From Bacteroidales bacterium (lineage in GTDB: Bacteria; Bacteroidota; Bacteroidia; Bacteroidales; JACABE01), in contig JAHEYQ010000029.1 in the NCBI GenBank assembly GCA_023251515.1, positions 1-57,545 of the forward strand: a stretch of DNA of 57,545 nt, written 5' to 3'. The translations under genes and the position numbers were made by a program. The notes beneath the pieces are model-generated. The model was not told the origin of the DNA. It did not search any database and worked only from the letters and a program-made list of their open reading frames with translations. Shown here one piece after another: positions 19,368 to 27,216 of the stretch (its first letter is position 1; the number at the start of each line of letters is the position of its first letter).

Positions 19368-19402
19368 AATACAGAGTATAAACAAATTATTGGAATTAAT
19401 CT

Positions 19403-20371
19403 ATGAAAAAGAAATTACAAATTTTTATTTCATCAACTTTTACAGATTTAATAGACGAGAGACAATCTGCAGTGGAAGCTGTATTGAGAGCTGGAAATAT
19501 CCCCGCAGGTATGGAACTATTCTCGGCAGGAAATAAAAGCCAACTAGACACGATAAAAAAATGGATAAATGAATCTGATATTTATATTTTGATTTTAGGG
19601 GGAAGATATGGTTCACTTGAACCAGAAACACAATTGTCATATTCAGAAATAGAATATCAGTATGCAGTAGATAATGACAAACCTTTTTTTGCTGTTGTAC
19701 TTGATGACATTATGCTTGATGAGAAAGTAAAAAAAGTAGGAAGTACTGTGTTAGAATTAGACAATCAGGATAAATATAAAAAATTCAAAAAACTTGTTCT
19801 ATCTAAAGTTTGCCGTATTTGTAAAAATGAAAGTGATATAAAACTTGCAATTCTAGAATCGATAATTGATATACAAAATCAATATGATTTAAAAGGATGG
19901 GTTAAAGGAGACGATATTCCTGATAGTTCAGCTTTGCTAGGTGAAATTGATATGTTACGTAGAGAAAGAGATGATCTTCAAGAGAAGATAAAGTCTTTAA
20001 GCACTTTATCGAAAAAATCCAATAAGGACAGGTCTGTTGGTGATTATTCTTACGATGAGATTTTAAAGGTGTTAAAATCTAATAAAATTATAATTCCGGC
20101 TGATTTGACAGCAGACAAAATAAATAATATAAACTCAAATGCGTTTGAATTATTTCAAGCTAATGCTGGACTATTAACAGCTGGAGTTTCGATTACTTTA
20201 TCTAATAATACTCAAAAATTTATTACTCATAATTTAGTGCCGATTTTATTAAATTTTAGCTTGGTTGAAAGACAAAAGGTTAAAAGTAGTTCTATGGAAT
20301 ATGATAAATTTGTAATTTCAGCCTTAGGTAATAAATTTTGGTCAATTTATCAAATAGAGAATACAAAATAA
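19403..20371 (+). CDS. DUF4062 domain protein, putative defence or signalling component
   Basis: A 322-residue cytoplasmic protein. Residues ~1-115 match DUF4062, a TIR/SEFIR-like fold: LQIFISSTFTDLIDERQSAV, the central SDIYILILGGRYGS and YSEIEYQYA with PFFAVVLDD. In known proteins this domain is usually the N-terminal part of larger NTPase or STAND-type proteins linked to defence. Here no NTPase follows. Instead there is a short coiled coil (about residues 180-215, LRRERDDLQEKIKSLSTLSKK) and a ~100-residue C-terminal domain that I do not recognise. The ATG at 19403 starts directly before the conserved first strand. It has its own promoter and is followed by copy 2 of the shared stem-loop. 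Confidence 0.8.
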   Translation: MKKKLQIFISSTFTDLIDERQSAVEAVLRAGNIPAGMELFSAGNKSQLDTIKKWINESDIYILILGGRYGSLEPETQLSYSEIEYQYAVDNDKPFFAVVLDDIMLDEKVKKVGSTVLELDNQDKYKKFKKLVLSKVCRICKNESDIKLAILESIIDIQNQYDLKGWVKGDDIPDSSALLGEIDMLRRERDDLQEKIKSLSTLSKKSNKDRSVGDYSYDEILKVLKSNKIIIPADLTADKINNINSNAFELFQANAGLLTAGVSITLSNNTQKFITHNLVPILLNFSLVERQKVKSSSMEYDKFVISALGNKFWSIYQIENTK

Positions 20372-20431
20372 ATACTGCGTACAATCGATTATCCAGCCCT
20401 GCCAGTAATTAGCTGTGCAGGGTGAGTATTT
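20370..20431. repeat. Shared stem-loop, copy 2, with outer stem
   Basis: The 25-base core (20398-20422) differs from copy 1 at three positions. Two of these are partners in the stem: CCTGT/ACAGG in copy 1 becomes CCTGC/GCAGG here, so pairing is kept. An outer 7-bp stem AAATACT (20370-20376) / AGTATTT (20425-20431) encloses it and overlaps the stop of the DUF4062 gene. Confidence 0.75.
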
Positions 20432-20761
20432 CGGCAACGCTCAACAACCTTCTCTCAGATCACTCACGAGAAAATGGGAGTTAATTTCTTTAAGGGTATA
20501 TTATACACTAATGATTTTATAATTATATCAAAGAAAAAATCAGCTTTAATCCGAGTTCTGATGTTTTTTGCATATAAATTCAAAGTTTAAAATATGCGTA
20601 TATACATCTTATTACTTACATTTAAGAAATTGAAAAATACTAATTATTTTAAAAAAAACCGTTACGGAATCACTGCAATCATTCCACCATATTCATATTC
20701 GGGGAGGCATTTGTCTTAGTTGTCATCGTATATCAAAATGCAAAAAACATAAATAAATGTG
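20432..20761. other. Non-coding stretch between the accessory region and queE
   Basis: About 330 AT-rich bases with several short inverted repeats (for example GTGAGT at 20423 with ACTCAC at 20462) but no gene. I looked for a preQ1-type riboswitch before queE and could not support one. Confidence 0.5.
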
Positions 20762-20770
20762 TATTTTTGC
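20762..20770 (+). promoter_or_regulatory. queE promoter, -7 element
   Basis: TATTTTTGC is an exact TAnnTTTG(C/T) match. Transcription near 20777 would leave under 10 bases before the GTG at 20786, so either the leader is very short or the ATG at 20831 is used. Confidence 0.55.
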
Positions 20771-20785
20771 AAAAAATAATATTTA

Positions 20786-21412
20786 GTGACTAAAGAAGAA
20801 TTATTAAATCAAGGACTTATACTTCCGGTTATGGAAGAGTTTTACAGTCTTCAGGGCGAGGGTTTTCATACAGGCGAAGCAGCCTACTTTATACGTATCG
20901 GAGGATGCGATGTGGGTTGCTATTGGTGCGATGTAAAAGAATCGTGGAATGCCGATTTACATCCTGCAATTTCAACAGATGAAATAATTGAACGTGCTGC
21001 CTCCTACCCTGCCAAAGCCGTTATCATTACCGGTGGCGAACCACTTAATTATAATCTCAATTATTTGTGCAATCAATTACAAAATAGAGGAATAAAAACT
21101 TTTCTGGAAACATCGGGTTCATCACCAATGTCGGGTAGCTGGGATTGGATTTGTTTGTCGCCAAAGCATAATATACATCCTATTGATAGCAATTTGAAAA
21201 TAGCAGGAGAATTAAAAGTTATCATTACAGAAGCTTCTGATTTTGATTGGGCAGAAATTAATGCAGCAAAAGTAAGTGAGGCATGTTTATTGTATCTGCA
21301 ACCCGAATGGAGTAAACACGAAAAAATGATGCCACAGATTATCGACTATATTATGCAAAATCCAAAATGGAGAATATCATTGCAAAGCCACAAATACATG
21401 AGAATACCTTAA
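20786..21412 (+). CDS. queE: 7-carboxy-7-deazaguanine synthase
   Basis: The 208-residue radical SAM enzyme converts 6-carboxytetrahydropterin to 7-carboxy-7-deazaguanine in queuosine/preQ1 biosynthesis. The substrate motif MEEFYSLQGEGFHTGEAAYF is followed by the cluster-binding CDVGCYWC (C-x3-C-x2-C), then ITGGEPL, the SAM-binding GGE motif. The frame opens at a GTG (20786). The first ATG in frame is at 20831, directly before EEFYSLQGEG. Relatives usually have about 15 residues before this motif, which favours the GTG, while the close promoter favours the ATG. No other queuosine genes are in the window. Confidence 0.93.
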   Translation: MTKEELLNQGLILPVMEEFYSLQGEGFHTGEAAYFIRIGGCDVGCYWCDVKESWNADLHPAISTDEIIERAASYPAKAVIITGGEPLNYNLNYLCNQLQNRGIKTFLETSGSSPMSGSWDWICLSPKHNIHPIDSNLKIAGELKVIITEASDFDWAEINAAKVSEACLLYLQPEWSKHEKMMPQIIDYIMQNPKWRISLQSHKYMRIP

Positions 21413-21465
21413 TGAATAATGATTTATTAATGATGAATGTTGAATTAAAACTTTTGAATAAAAAA

Positions 21466-23409
21466 ATGAGAATACTTTTTAATATACTGATAATTATATT
21501 TTTATCAACAACTACTTTGTTTTCGCAGGATGGTATAAAACTTTCAACAAAATCAAAAAAAGCCATTAAATATTACGAAGCAGCAACTAAATTTTACGAC
21601 AACTACAACAATTTGAGCTGTATAGAAGAAGCAAAAAAAGCCATAGAAGAAGATCCGCTATTTATTGAAGCTTACTATTTGGTAGCAAGTACTTATTCGG
21701 ATATGAAAGAAACCGAAAGTGCCATTAATTATTATCAGAAAGCCATTGCCATTGATGATGATTTTTATCCAGGAGCGCATTATCTGCTTGCAAGTCTGCA
21801 ACTTTCTGTTGGCAAATATGCCGATGCCGGTGATAATTTCAGAAAATTCTTAAGTTTTAAGGGCGAATCACCCTTAAAAAGAAAAGGAGCCGTTAAAGGC
21901 TTAGAAGTAGTTGAATTTGCCCTCGATCAAATGAAACATCCTGTACCCTTCGACATGAAAAACATGGGAGAAAATATTAATTCACCAAACGACGAATACC
22001 TACCGGCTATTACTGCTGACGAGCAAACTTTAATTATAACAGTTCGCCGACCGAAAGATGCCAATACCCAAAGTCAGGCTACAAAGCTCGAAGAAGATTT
22101 TTATATCAGCACACAAACCGATGGCAACTGGAGCAAAGCCGAACCCATAGGACCTCCGCTGAATACACACGGCAACGAAGGTGCACAGTGCATTTCGCCT
22201 GATGGTCAATATATTTATTTTACAGCCTGCAACCGCGACGATGGTTTGGGTAGCTGCGATATTTATTTCTCAAAAAAATCCGGAAATGGATGGACTACAC
22301 CTGTAAATCTGGGAGCTCCTGTTAATTCAAGTGCCTGGGAATCGCAACCATCAATAACTTCAGATGGGAAAACCCTTTATTTTGCAAGCAGCCGCGAAGG
22401 CGGAAAAGGAAATATGGATATCTGGAAATGTATTATAAATGAAAATGGAAGTTTCGGAAATCCAATTAATTTAGGCGACAGCATCAATACCCGCTACAAC
22501 GAAATGTCGCCATTTATTCATCCTGACAATCAAACGCTTTATTTTTCTTCTGACGGAATGTTGGGCATGGGCGGAAAAGATATTTATTACTCTCGTAAAA
22601 ACACAGATGGCATCTGGACAAAACCTGTAAATATAGGTTATCCTATCAATACTTTTGCCGACGAAATTAACCTTTTGGTAAATGCCAAAGGTAATCTGGC
22701 TTATTTTTCGTCAGATAAACCCGGAGGATTTGGCAAATATGATCTATACAGTTTTGAATTGTATAAAGAAGCACGTCCACAAATGGTTAGCTATATGAAA
22801 GGCAAAGTTTACGATGCCGAAAGCCTGAGAAAACTGGATGCAAAATTTGAAGTAATCAGTTTGGAAAATGGCGAAGTTGTGGCACAATCAAAAGCCAATC
22901 CCACCAGCGGTGAGTTTTTAATTTGTCTGCCAGTAGGCAAAAGCTATGCCTTAAATGTATCAAAAGACGGATATTTATTTTATTCGGAAAACATAGCTTT
23001 AGAAGGTATTCATTCCGAAATAAAACCATTTAAGAAAGATATTCCATTGAAACCCATTAAAGTTGGTGAAATTGTAATTTTAAAAAATATCTTTTTCGAA
23101 ACTGATAAGTTTGAACTAAAAAACGAATCGAAAGTAGAATTAGACAGACTTTGTGGCTTACTAAAACAAAATCCGGTACTTAAAATAGAAATCAGCGGAC
23201 ATACCGATAATGTTGGTAATGAGAAATACAATCTTACACTTTCAGAAAACAGAGCACGTACAGTTTACGAATATCTGATTTCAAACGGAATTGCAAAAAC
23301 CCGTCTTACATATAAAGGTTACGGCCTAAGCAAACCTATTGACAGCAATAATACAGATGAAGGCAGGGCTAATAACCGTCGTACCGAATTTAAGGTAACC
23401 GGAAATTAA
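21466..23409 (+). CDS. OmpA-family protein with TPR and PD40 repeats
   Basis: The 647-residue envelope protein has a signal peptide (MRILFNILIIIFLSTTTLFSQ), tetratricopeptide repeats over about residues 35-150 (EAYYLVASTYSDMKETESAI), then WD40-like PD40 strands (for example CISPDGQYIYFTACNRDDG, SDGKTLYFASSREGG). A carboxypeptidase-regulatory-like domain follows, and a C-terminal OmpA domain with ISGHTDNVGNEKYNLTLSENRA that binds peptidoglycan. This arrangement is common in Bacteroidota and resembles T9SS-associated PorE-like proteins, though that role is not shown. The frame extends upstream into queE (21367), but the ATG at 21466 gives a proper signal peptide and avoids the overlap. Confidence 0.9.
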   Translation: MRILFNILIIIFLSTTTLFSQDGIKLSTKSKKAIKYYEAATKFYDNYNNLSCIEEAKKAIEEDPLFIEAYYLVASTYSDMKETESAINYYQKAIAIDDDFYPGAHYLLASLQLSVGKYADAGDNFRKFLSFKGESPLKRKGAVKGLEVVEFALDQMKHPVPFDMKNMGENINSPNDEYLPAITADEQTLIITVRRPKDANTQSQATKLEEDFYISTQTDGNWSKAEPIGPPLNTHGNEGAQCISPDGQYIYFTACNRDDGLGSCDIYFSKKSGNGWTTPVNLGAPVNSSAWESQPSITSDGKTLYFASSREGGKGNMDIWKCIINENGSFGNPINLGDSINTRYNEMSPFIHPDNQTLYFSSDGMLGMGGKDIYYSRKNTDGIWTKPVNIGYPINTFADEINLLVNAKGNLAYFSSDKPGGFGKYDLYSFELYKEARPQMVSYMKGKVYDAESLRKLDAKFEVISLENGEVVAQSKANPTSGEFLICLPVGKSYALNVSKDGYLFYSENIALEGIHSEIKPFKKDIPLKPIKVGEIVILKNIFFETDKFELKNESKVELDRLCGLLKQNPVLKIEISGHTDNVGNEKYNLTLSENRARTVYEYLISNGIAKTRLTYKGYGLSKPIDSNNTDEGRANNRRTEFKVTGN

Positions 23410-23458
23410 ACAGCAAACAAAAGTCATAAATTGACTGAAATATAAGTTGGATATTTTT

Positions 23459-24454
23459 CTATTTCACATTCTCTTCAGGTGACAAATACTCATCTTCAAG
23501 ACTTTTTCTCAAATCGAGCAAAAGCCATGATTTATTTTGTTCTTCTGTTTTTTTAGATAAAAGCAATTCGATAAATTTTGAAACACCAATGCCTTCATTT
23601 CCATTGCCATGAATAAGTACAATGCTGCCCTCATGAACAGCATTCCCTTTTGCCAGCCATGCATCGCTACCTATACAAATCAATCCCAAATCATATATTT
23701 TGCTCAATAGTTCATTATTGGAAATTAATCCCGGAAAACGAAAAAACACAGAAGGTTCCAGTCCGTTTTGAATCATAAGCTGCTCGTTTCCCAATACTTC
23801 ATTTTCAACATTTGTAGTGTTCATCAGCATAAAATTCTTTTCGAGAGGTAGTTTTTTATTATAATGATGCGTCAATGAATGATTAATCCATGTAATATTA
23901 ATATCGCCATTTTTCTGAAGTTCTTTAAGCCATAGCAATTCTTTTTGATGTTCTTTTATCCATCTGCCCGAAATGGCAATTGCCAATGGAACCGGACGTT
24001 CTATATGCTGAAAAGTATTTAAAACGGCAGTAAATATTTTGCGATTCAAATGATGTTTGGAAGGACATAAATCTATGGTAAGATTAACACCTGTTTCTTT
24101 CGGCAAACAATGTGTTATACCGGCATCCTGTATGCTTTTTGCATCTTTTTTCGATTCGTTAATCAAACGAAAATAAGGACTCTGTTTAAATTTATTTTCT
24201 ATTTCGTTAAATCCAAGTTTTATTGAATTACAATCTTTTGCCAAACTAAATTTTGTATCGAGATTATAAGGATCAAGCAGCAAAATAATATCTTTATTAT
24301 TGATATTAAACCTTCTGAGCATAATCATTTCCTTATTATCCTTTTTGGCAATCCCTAAATAAACCCTGTAATTTTTAATTATTAATGATTGAGGCAATCC
24401 ATCTATTGAAATCAGCAGTAAAATTATAAGACTTAAATATTTTATTATCTTCAT
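23459..24454 (-). CDS. Polysaccharide deacetylase family protein (NodB-like)
   Basis: A 331-residue exported protein with an N-terminal signal (MKIIKYLSLIILLLISIDGLPQ). The NodB signature is recognisable: LTIDLCPS carrying the catalytic-type Asp, NHSLTHHY with metal-binding His residues, and FFRFPG. The first ~100 residues are an extra domain with no known match. Late motifs are diverged (SDAWLAKG; IVLIHGNGNEGI). The enzyme family removes acetyl groups from peptidoglycan or glycans. The substrate here is unknown. It is transcribed divergently from the alpha/beta-hydrolase gene, with its own promoter at 24512-24520. Confidence 0.82.
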   Translation of the reverse strand: MKIIKYLSLIILLLISIDGLPQSLIIKNYRVYLGIAKKDNKEMIMLRRFNINNKDIILLLDPYNLDTKFSLAKDCNSIKLGFNEIENKFKQSPYFRLINESKKDAKSIQDAGITHCLPKETGVNLTIDLCPSKHHLNRKIFTAVLNTFQHIERPVPLAIAISGRWIKEHQKELLWLKELQKNGDINITWINHSLTHHYNKKLPLEKNFMLMNTTNVENEVLGNEQLMIQNGLEPSVFFRFPGLISNNELLSKIYDLGLICIGSDAWLAKGNAVHEGSIVLIHGNGNEGIGVSKFIELLLSKKTEEQNKSWLLLDLRKSLEDEYLSPEENVK

Positions 24455-24511
24455 TTTAGCGATATTTTTTGAAAATCATTTATTATTAATCAGCATTTTA
24501 TTATTCAAATT

Positions 24512-24520
24512 ACAAAATTA
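24512..24520 (-). promoter_or_regulatory. Promoter -7 element, deacetylase gene
   Basis: The minus strand reads TAATTTTGT, an exact TAnnTTTG(C/T) match about 58 bases before the ATG at 24454. Confidence 0.6.
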
Positions 24521-24552
24521 GTCAAATGATTTATTTTAAAAGATATTTAATG

Positions 24553-24561
24553 TAATTTTGT
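24553..24561 (+). promoter_or_regulatory. Promoter -7 element, alpha/beta-hydrolase gene
   Basis: TAATTTTGT, an exact match. A transcript start near 24568 leaves only about 4 bases before the ATG at 24572 but 13 before the ATG at 24581, supporting the latter. Confidence 0.6.
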
Positions 24562-24580
24562 CCTATAAATCATGTTCAAT

Positions 24581-25951
24581 ATGAAAAAACAACATTTATA
24601 TCTTTTGGCTCTTACGATAATTATTTCATGCAGCAAAGCCTCAAATCCCAAAGAACTGTTTTTGAAACATTATCAAAAAGGAAGTATTATAGAAAAAGTA
24701 GAATGTAAAGGAAGCAGTGATCAGACGTATTGTTTATATATGCCATCGGGATATGATATTACCAAATCATTGCCGGTAATTTACGCTTTCGATCCGCATG
24801 GTGATGGACATTTACCGGTGGCATTGCTGAAAGATATTGCCGAAAAATACAATTATGTAATTATTGGCTCAAACAATTGCCGCAATGGATTAAGTTCTGA
24901 TGATTTGAACTATTCGTTAAGTCAGTTGCTGAATGATACCAAAAACAAGCTGGCAATTGATACCAACAGAATATTTCTTACAGGTTTTTCGGGTGGTGCC
25001 CGAATTGCATGTGCTTTAGCACAATCTATTGCCGGAGCAAAAGGAGTTATTGCCTGTTCGGCCGGATTTCAACCATTAAACGCGGCTCCTCCATTTACTT
25101 TTATAGGCATTTCATCATCTGGCGATATGAATTATCTGGAAATGAAAAAACTTGATAATACATTGCAAAAGTTTAATGCTGATAATTATTTCATGTTATT
25201 TGAGGGTAAACATGAATGGTGTCCTAAGTTTGTTTTGGAAGAAGCAATAACAATGTTGGAAATAAAAGCAATGAATGATAAAACCATTGCTGTAAATAAA
25301 AGTGTTGTTGATGGATATCTTACGAATAATCTGCTAAAAGCAAAACAGCTTAAAGAAAGTAATCAGACAGATTCGTTGTATAAAGCCTACAATATCCTCA
25401 AAAGAACAATAAAAAGTATTGACAAACTTACAGATATTGCAAAGCTTAAAACATTACTGACTGAAATTGAACAGAAACCGGATTTACAAAGATATATTAA
25501 TGAACTGAATGCTCTTGAAATTTACGAAAGTATGAAACAACAGGAGTTTATGGCTGCTTTTGAAAACAAACAGGACTTGTGGTGGAATGCTGAACTTAAA
25601 CGACTTGACACGGATGCAAACGATAAGAATGGATTAAAAAGCAATCAGGCAAAACGATTAAAAGGCTATATCAGTTTAAGTTGCTACAGCTATTCAAATC
25701 GTGCATTGCAGACTCAGAACTGGAAATACGCAGCACTTTTTACACATATTTATCAGAAAGTTGATCCGGAAAATCCTGATTGTTATTACGCTCTTGCGAG
25801 TTTGTATGCTAATACCAATCAAAAAGAAAAAGCTGTTGTTTCATTACAATCAGCCATAAAATTGGGGTTCTCGAACAAAAACAAACTTCAGAACGATCCG
25901 ATATTAAATCCATTGCATGGAATGCCGGAATTTGAAAAACTTTTAAATTAA
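24581..25951 (+). CDS. Alpha/beta-hydrolase lipoprotein with C-terminal TPR
   Basis: A 456-residue lipoprotein (lipobox TIIISC, Cys17). The first ~220 residues are an alpha/beta-hydrolase of esterase/dienelactone type: LPVIYAFDPHGDG carries the oxyanion region, RIFLTGFSGGARIACALA carries the nucleophile elbow GFSGG, and FEGKHEWCP carries the likely catalytic His. The remainder is helical, and the end (CYYALASLYANTNQKEKAVVSLQSAI) looks like a tetratricopeptide repeat. The substrate is unknown. The frame can start three codons earlier (24572), but the promoter and signal peptide favour 24581. It ends 15 bases from the convergent SGNH gene with no terminator hairpin in between. Confidence 0.83.
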   Translation: MKKQHLYLLALTIIISCSKASNPKELFLKHYQKGSIIEKVECKGSSDQTYCLYMPSGYDITKSLPVIYAFDPHGDGHLPVALLKDIAEKYNYVIIGSNNCRNGLSSDDLNYSLSQLLNDTKNKLAIDTNRIFLTGFSGGARIACALAQSIAGAKGVIACSAGFQPLNAAPPFTFIGISSSGDMNYLEMKKLDNTLQKFNADNYFMLFEGKHEWCPKFVLEEAITMLEIKAMNDKTIAVNKSVVDGYLTNNLLKAKQLKESNQTDSLYKAYNILKRTIKSIDKLTDIAKLKTLLTEIEQKPDLQRYINELNALEIYESMKQQEFMAAFENKQDLWWNAELKRLDTDANDKNGLKSNQAKRLKGYISLSCYSYSNRALQTQNWKYAALFTHIYQKVDPENPDCYYALASLYANTNQKEKAVVSLQSAIKLGFSNKNKLQNDPILNPLHGMPEFEKLLN

Positions 25952-25966
25952 GTTTAATTCAATTTT

Positions 25967-27208
25967 TTATTTCTGAACTATCAATTTTAAAGTTTTAGTT
26001 ATATCATCAGAAGTTATAACAACCAAATAGATACCATTTATTAAATCATTAAAATTAATTTTCTGCTGATTCTGTGCTATCTTTTCTGCTTTTACCAAAC
26101 CGCCTGTAAGATTATAAATTCTTAAATCACAATGCGAATAATCTGAAATGTTGCAATCTAAATAAGCAAAATCATTTGCAGGATTTGGATAAATATTTAA
26201 AGTATTTTCGTTGTCAAATTCATCAGTCTTTGTAATTATCAGATGTTGCGAAACAGACTTTAGTTTACATCCCAAAGCATTTTGGGCAATCAGATAATAA
26301 TGACCGCTTTGATTTATATTTAATATATTGGAATTAGCTGTTGTAAGCCATTGCATATCTTTATACCAGAAATAATGCTGATAATTTCCGGCAATCAGCA
26401 GATTATTCTGCCAAAGTAAATCAGGTGTAATAGATTGTAAATTAATATTTGCCAGACTATCAGAAAATGTCTCCCATGCAATCTGTTTCAATAAATTGGC
26501 AGTATTTGCAGCTAAGCCACCGATAGCAGAGCTGTAAACCGGATTATCCCTGAATATTGTTGCATAAATTACAGCAGCTGTAAGAAAAGAGCCTGCTAAA
26601 GATTGATGTGTTTCATCTGCCGACCATGGGTCTATTGCCGGATTTGTAAGTATAAGTTTTTTCCATGCACCTCCTATTGGGGCAATTATCTGATGTAAGC
26701 TATCGTTCATAAAATGATAATTGGCAGCAATACGTTCTATCATTTCAATACCGGTATTACCGTAAGGCGGCAAACCATTTTTTAAAGCCCAGCCTTCAAA
26801 CCAAACCATCTTTGCACAGGGATTATTTTTCAGAACAGAATCTCTGATTTGCTGATGCCCTTGAATTACCAGACTGGTTGATGGAAACTGAGCATAATCC
26901 AATACAAATCTACCCTGATTATCCTGCAATATCACATAATCCCATTTATCTGACCTGATATTGTCATATACTAATGGATTATTCATATGAGCCTGAGTCC
27001 CTTGCGAAGCATCACCAACACTCACACCACCCGGAGCATACATTTGAATTTTAACTTTGTAGCCGGCACTATCGGCAATATTCCGAAATAAATCGGGCAT
27101 ATTTTCTACATAGGTAAAACTATTGCCAATAAACAATACTTTGGTTGTGTCCTGAGCATTACAACTCAATGCCAATATAAATGCAAAAATGATAACTATT
27201 TTTTTCAT
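25967..27208 (-). CDS. T9SS-exported DUF4886/SGNH hydrolase
   Basis: A 413-residue secreted protein. After a signal peptide (...LALSCNAQ), the SGNH block I appears as VLFIGNSFTY (Ser nucleophile, about residues 24-33), and block V as SADETHQSLAG with the Asp-x-x-His pair near residue 200. An Ig-like stretch follows (about residues 260-330). The last ~75 residues (NIYPNPANDFAYLDC ... GIYLVVITSDDITKTLKLIVQK) are a T9SS type A sorting domain. The family includes esterases and deacetylases acting on glycans. The substrate here is not known. It is the last gene of a run of five cargo genes and starts 8 bases after its neighbour's stop. Confidence 0.88.
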   Translation of the reverse strand: MKKIVIIFAFILALSCNAQDTTKVLFIGNSFTYVENMPDLFRNIADSAGYKVKIQMYAPGGVSVGDASQGTQAHMNNPLVYDNIRSDKWDYVILQDNQGRFVLDYAQFPSTSLVIQGHQQIRDSVLKNNPCAKMVWFEGWALKNGLPPYGNTGIEMIERIAANYHFMNDSLHQIIAPIGGAWKKLILTNPAIDPWSADETHQSLAGSFLTAAVIYATIFRDNPVYSSAIGGLAANTANLLKQIAWETFSDSLANINLQSITPDLLWQNNLLIAGNYQHYFWYKDMQWLTTANSNILNINQSGHYYLIAQNALGCKLKSVSQHLIITKTDEFDNENTLNIYPNPANDFAYLDCNISDYSHCDLRIYNLTGGLVKAEKIAQNQQKINFNDLINGIYLVVITSDDITKTLKLIVQK

Positions 27209-27216
27209 CTGTTTTT

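Noticed and set aside
19150..20431. Integron attC sites
   Set aside because: The shared stem-loops follow consecutive genes as attC sites do, but the RYYYAAC/GTTRRRY core pairs are absent and no integrase is seen.
20432..20785. preQ1 riboswitch upstream of queE
   Set aside because: No stretch matched the compact preQ1 pseudoknot pattern convincingly, and the promoter lies only ~25 bases before the gene, leaving no room for a leader.
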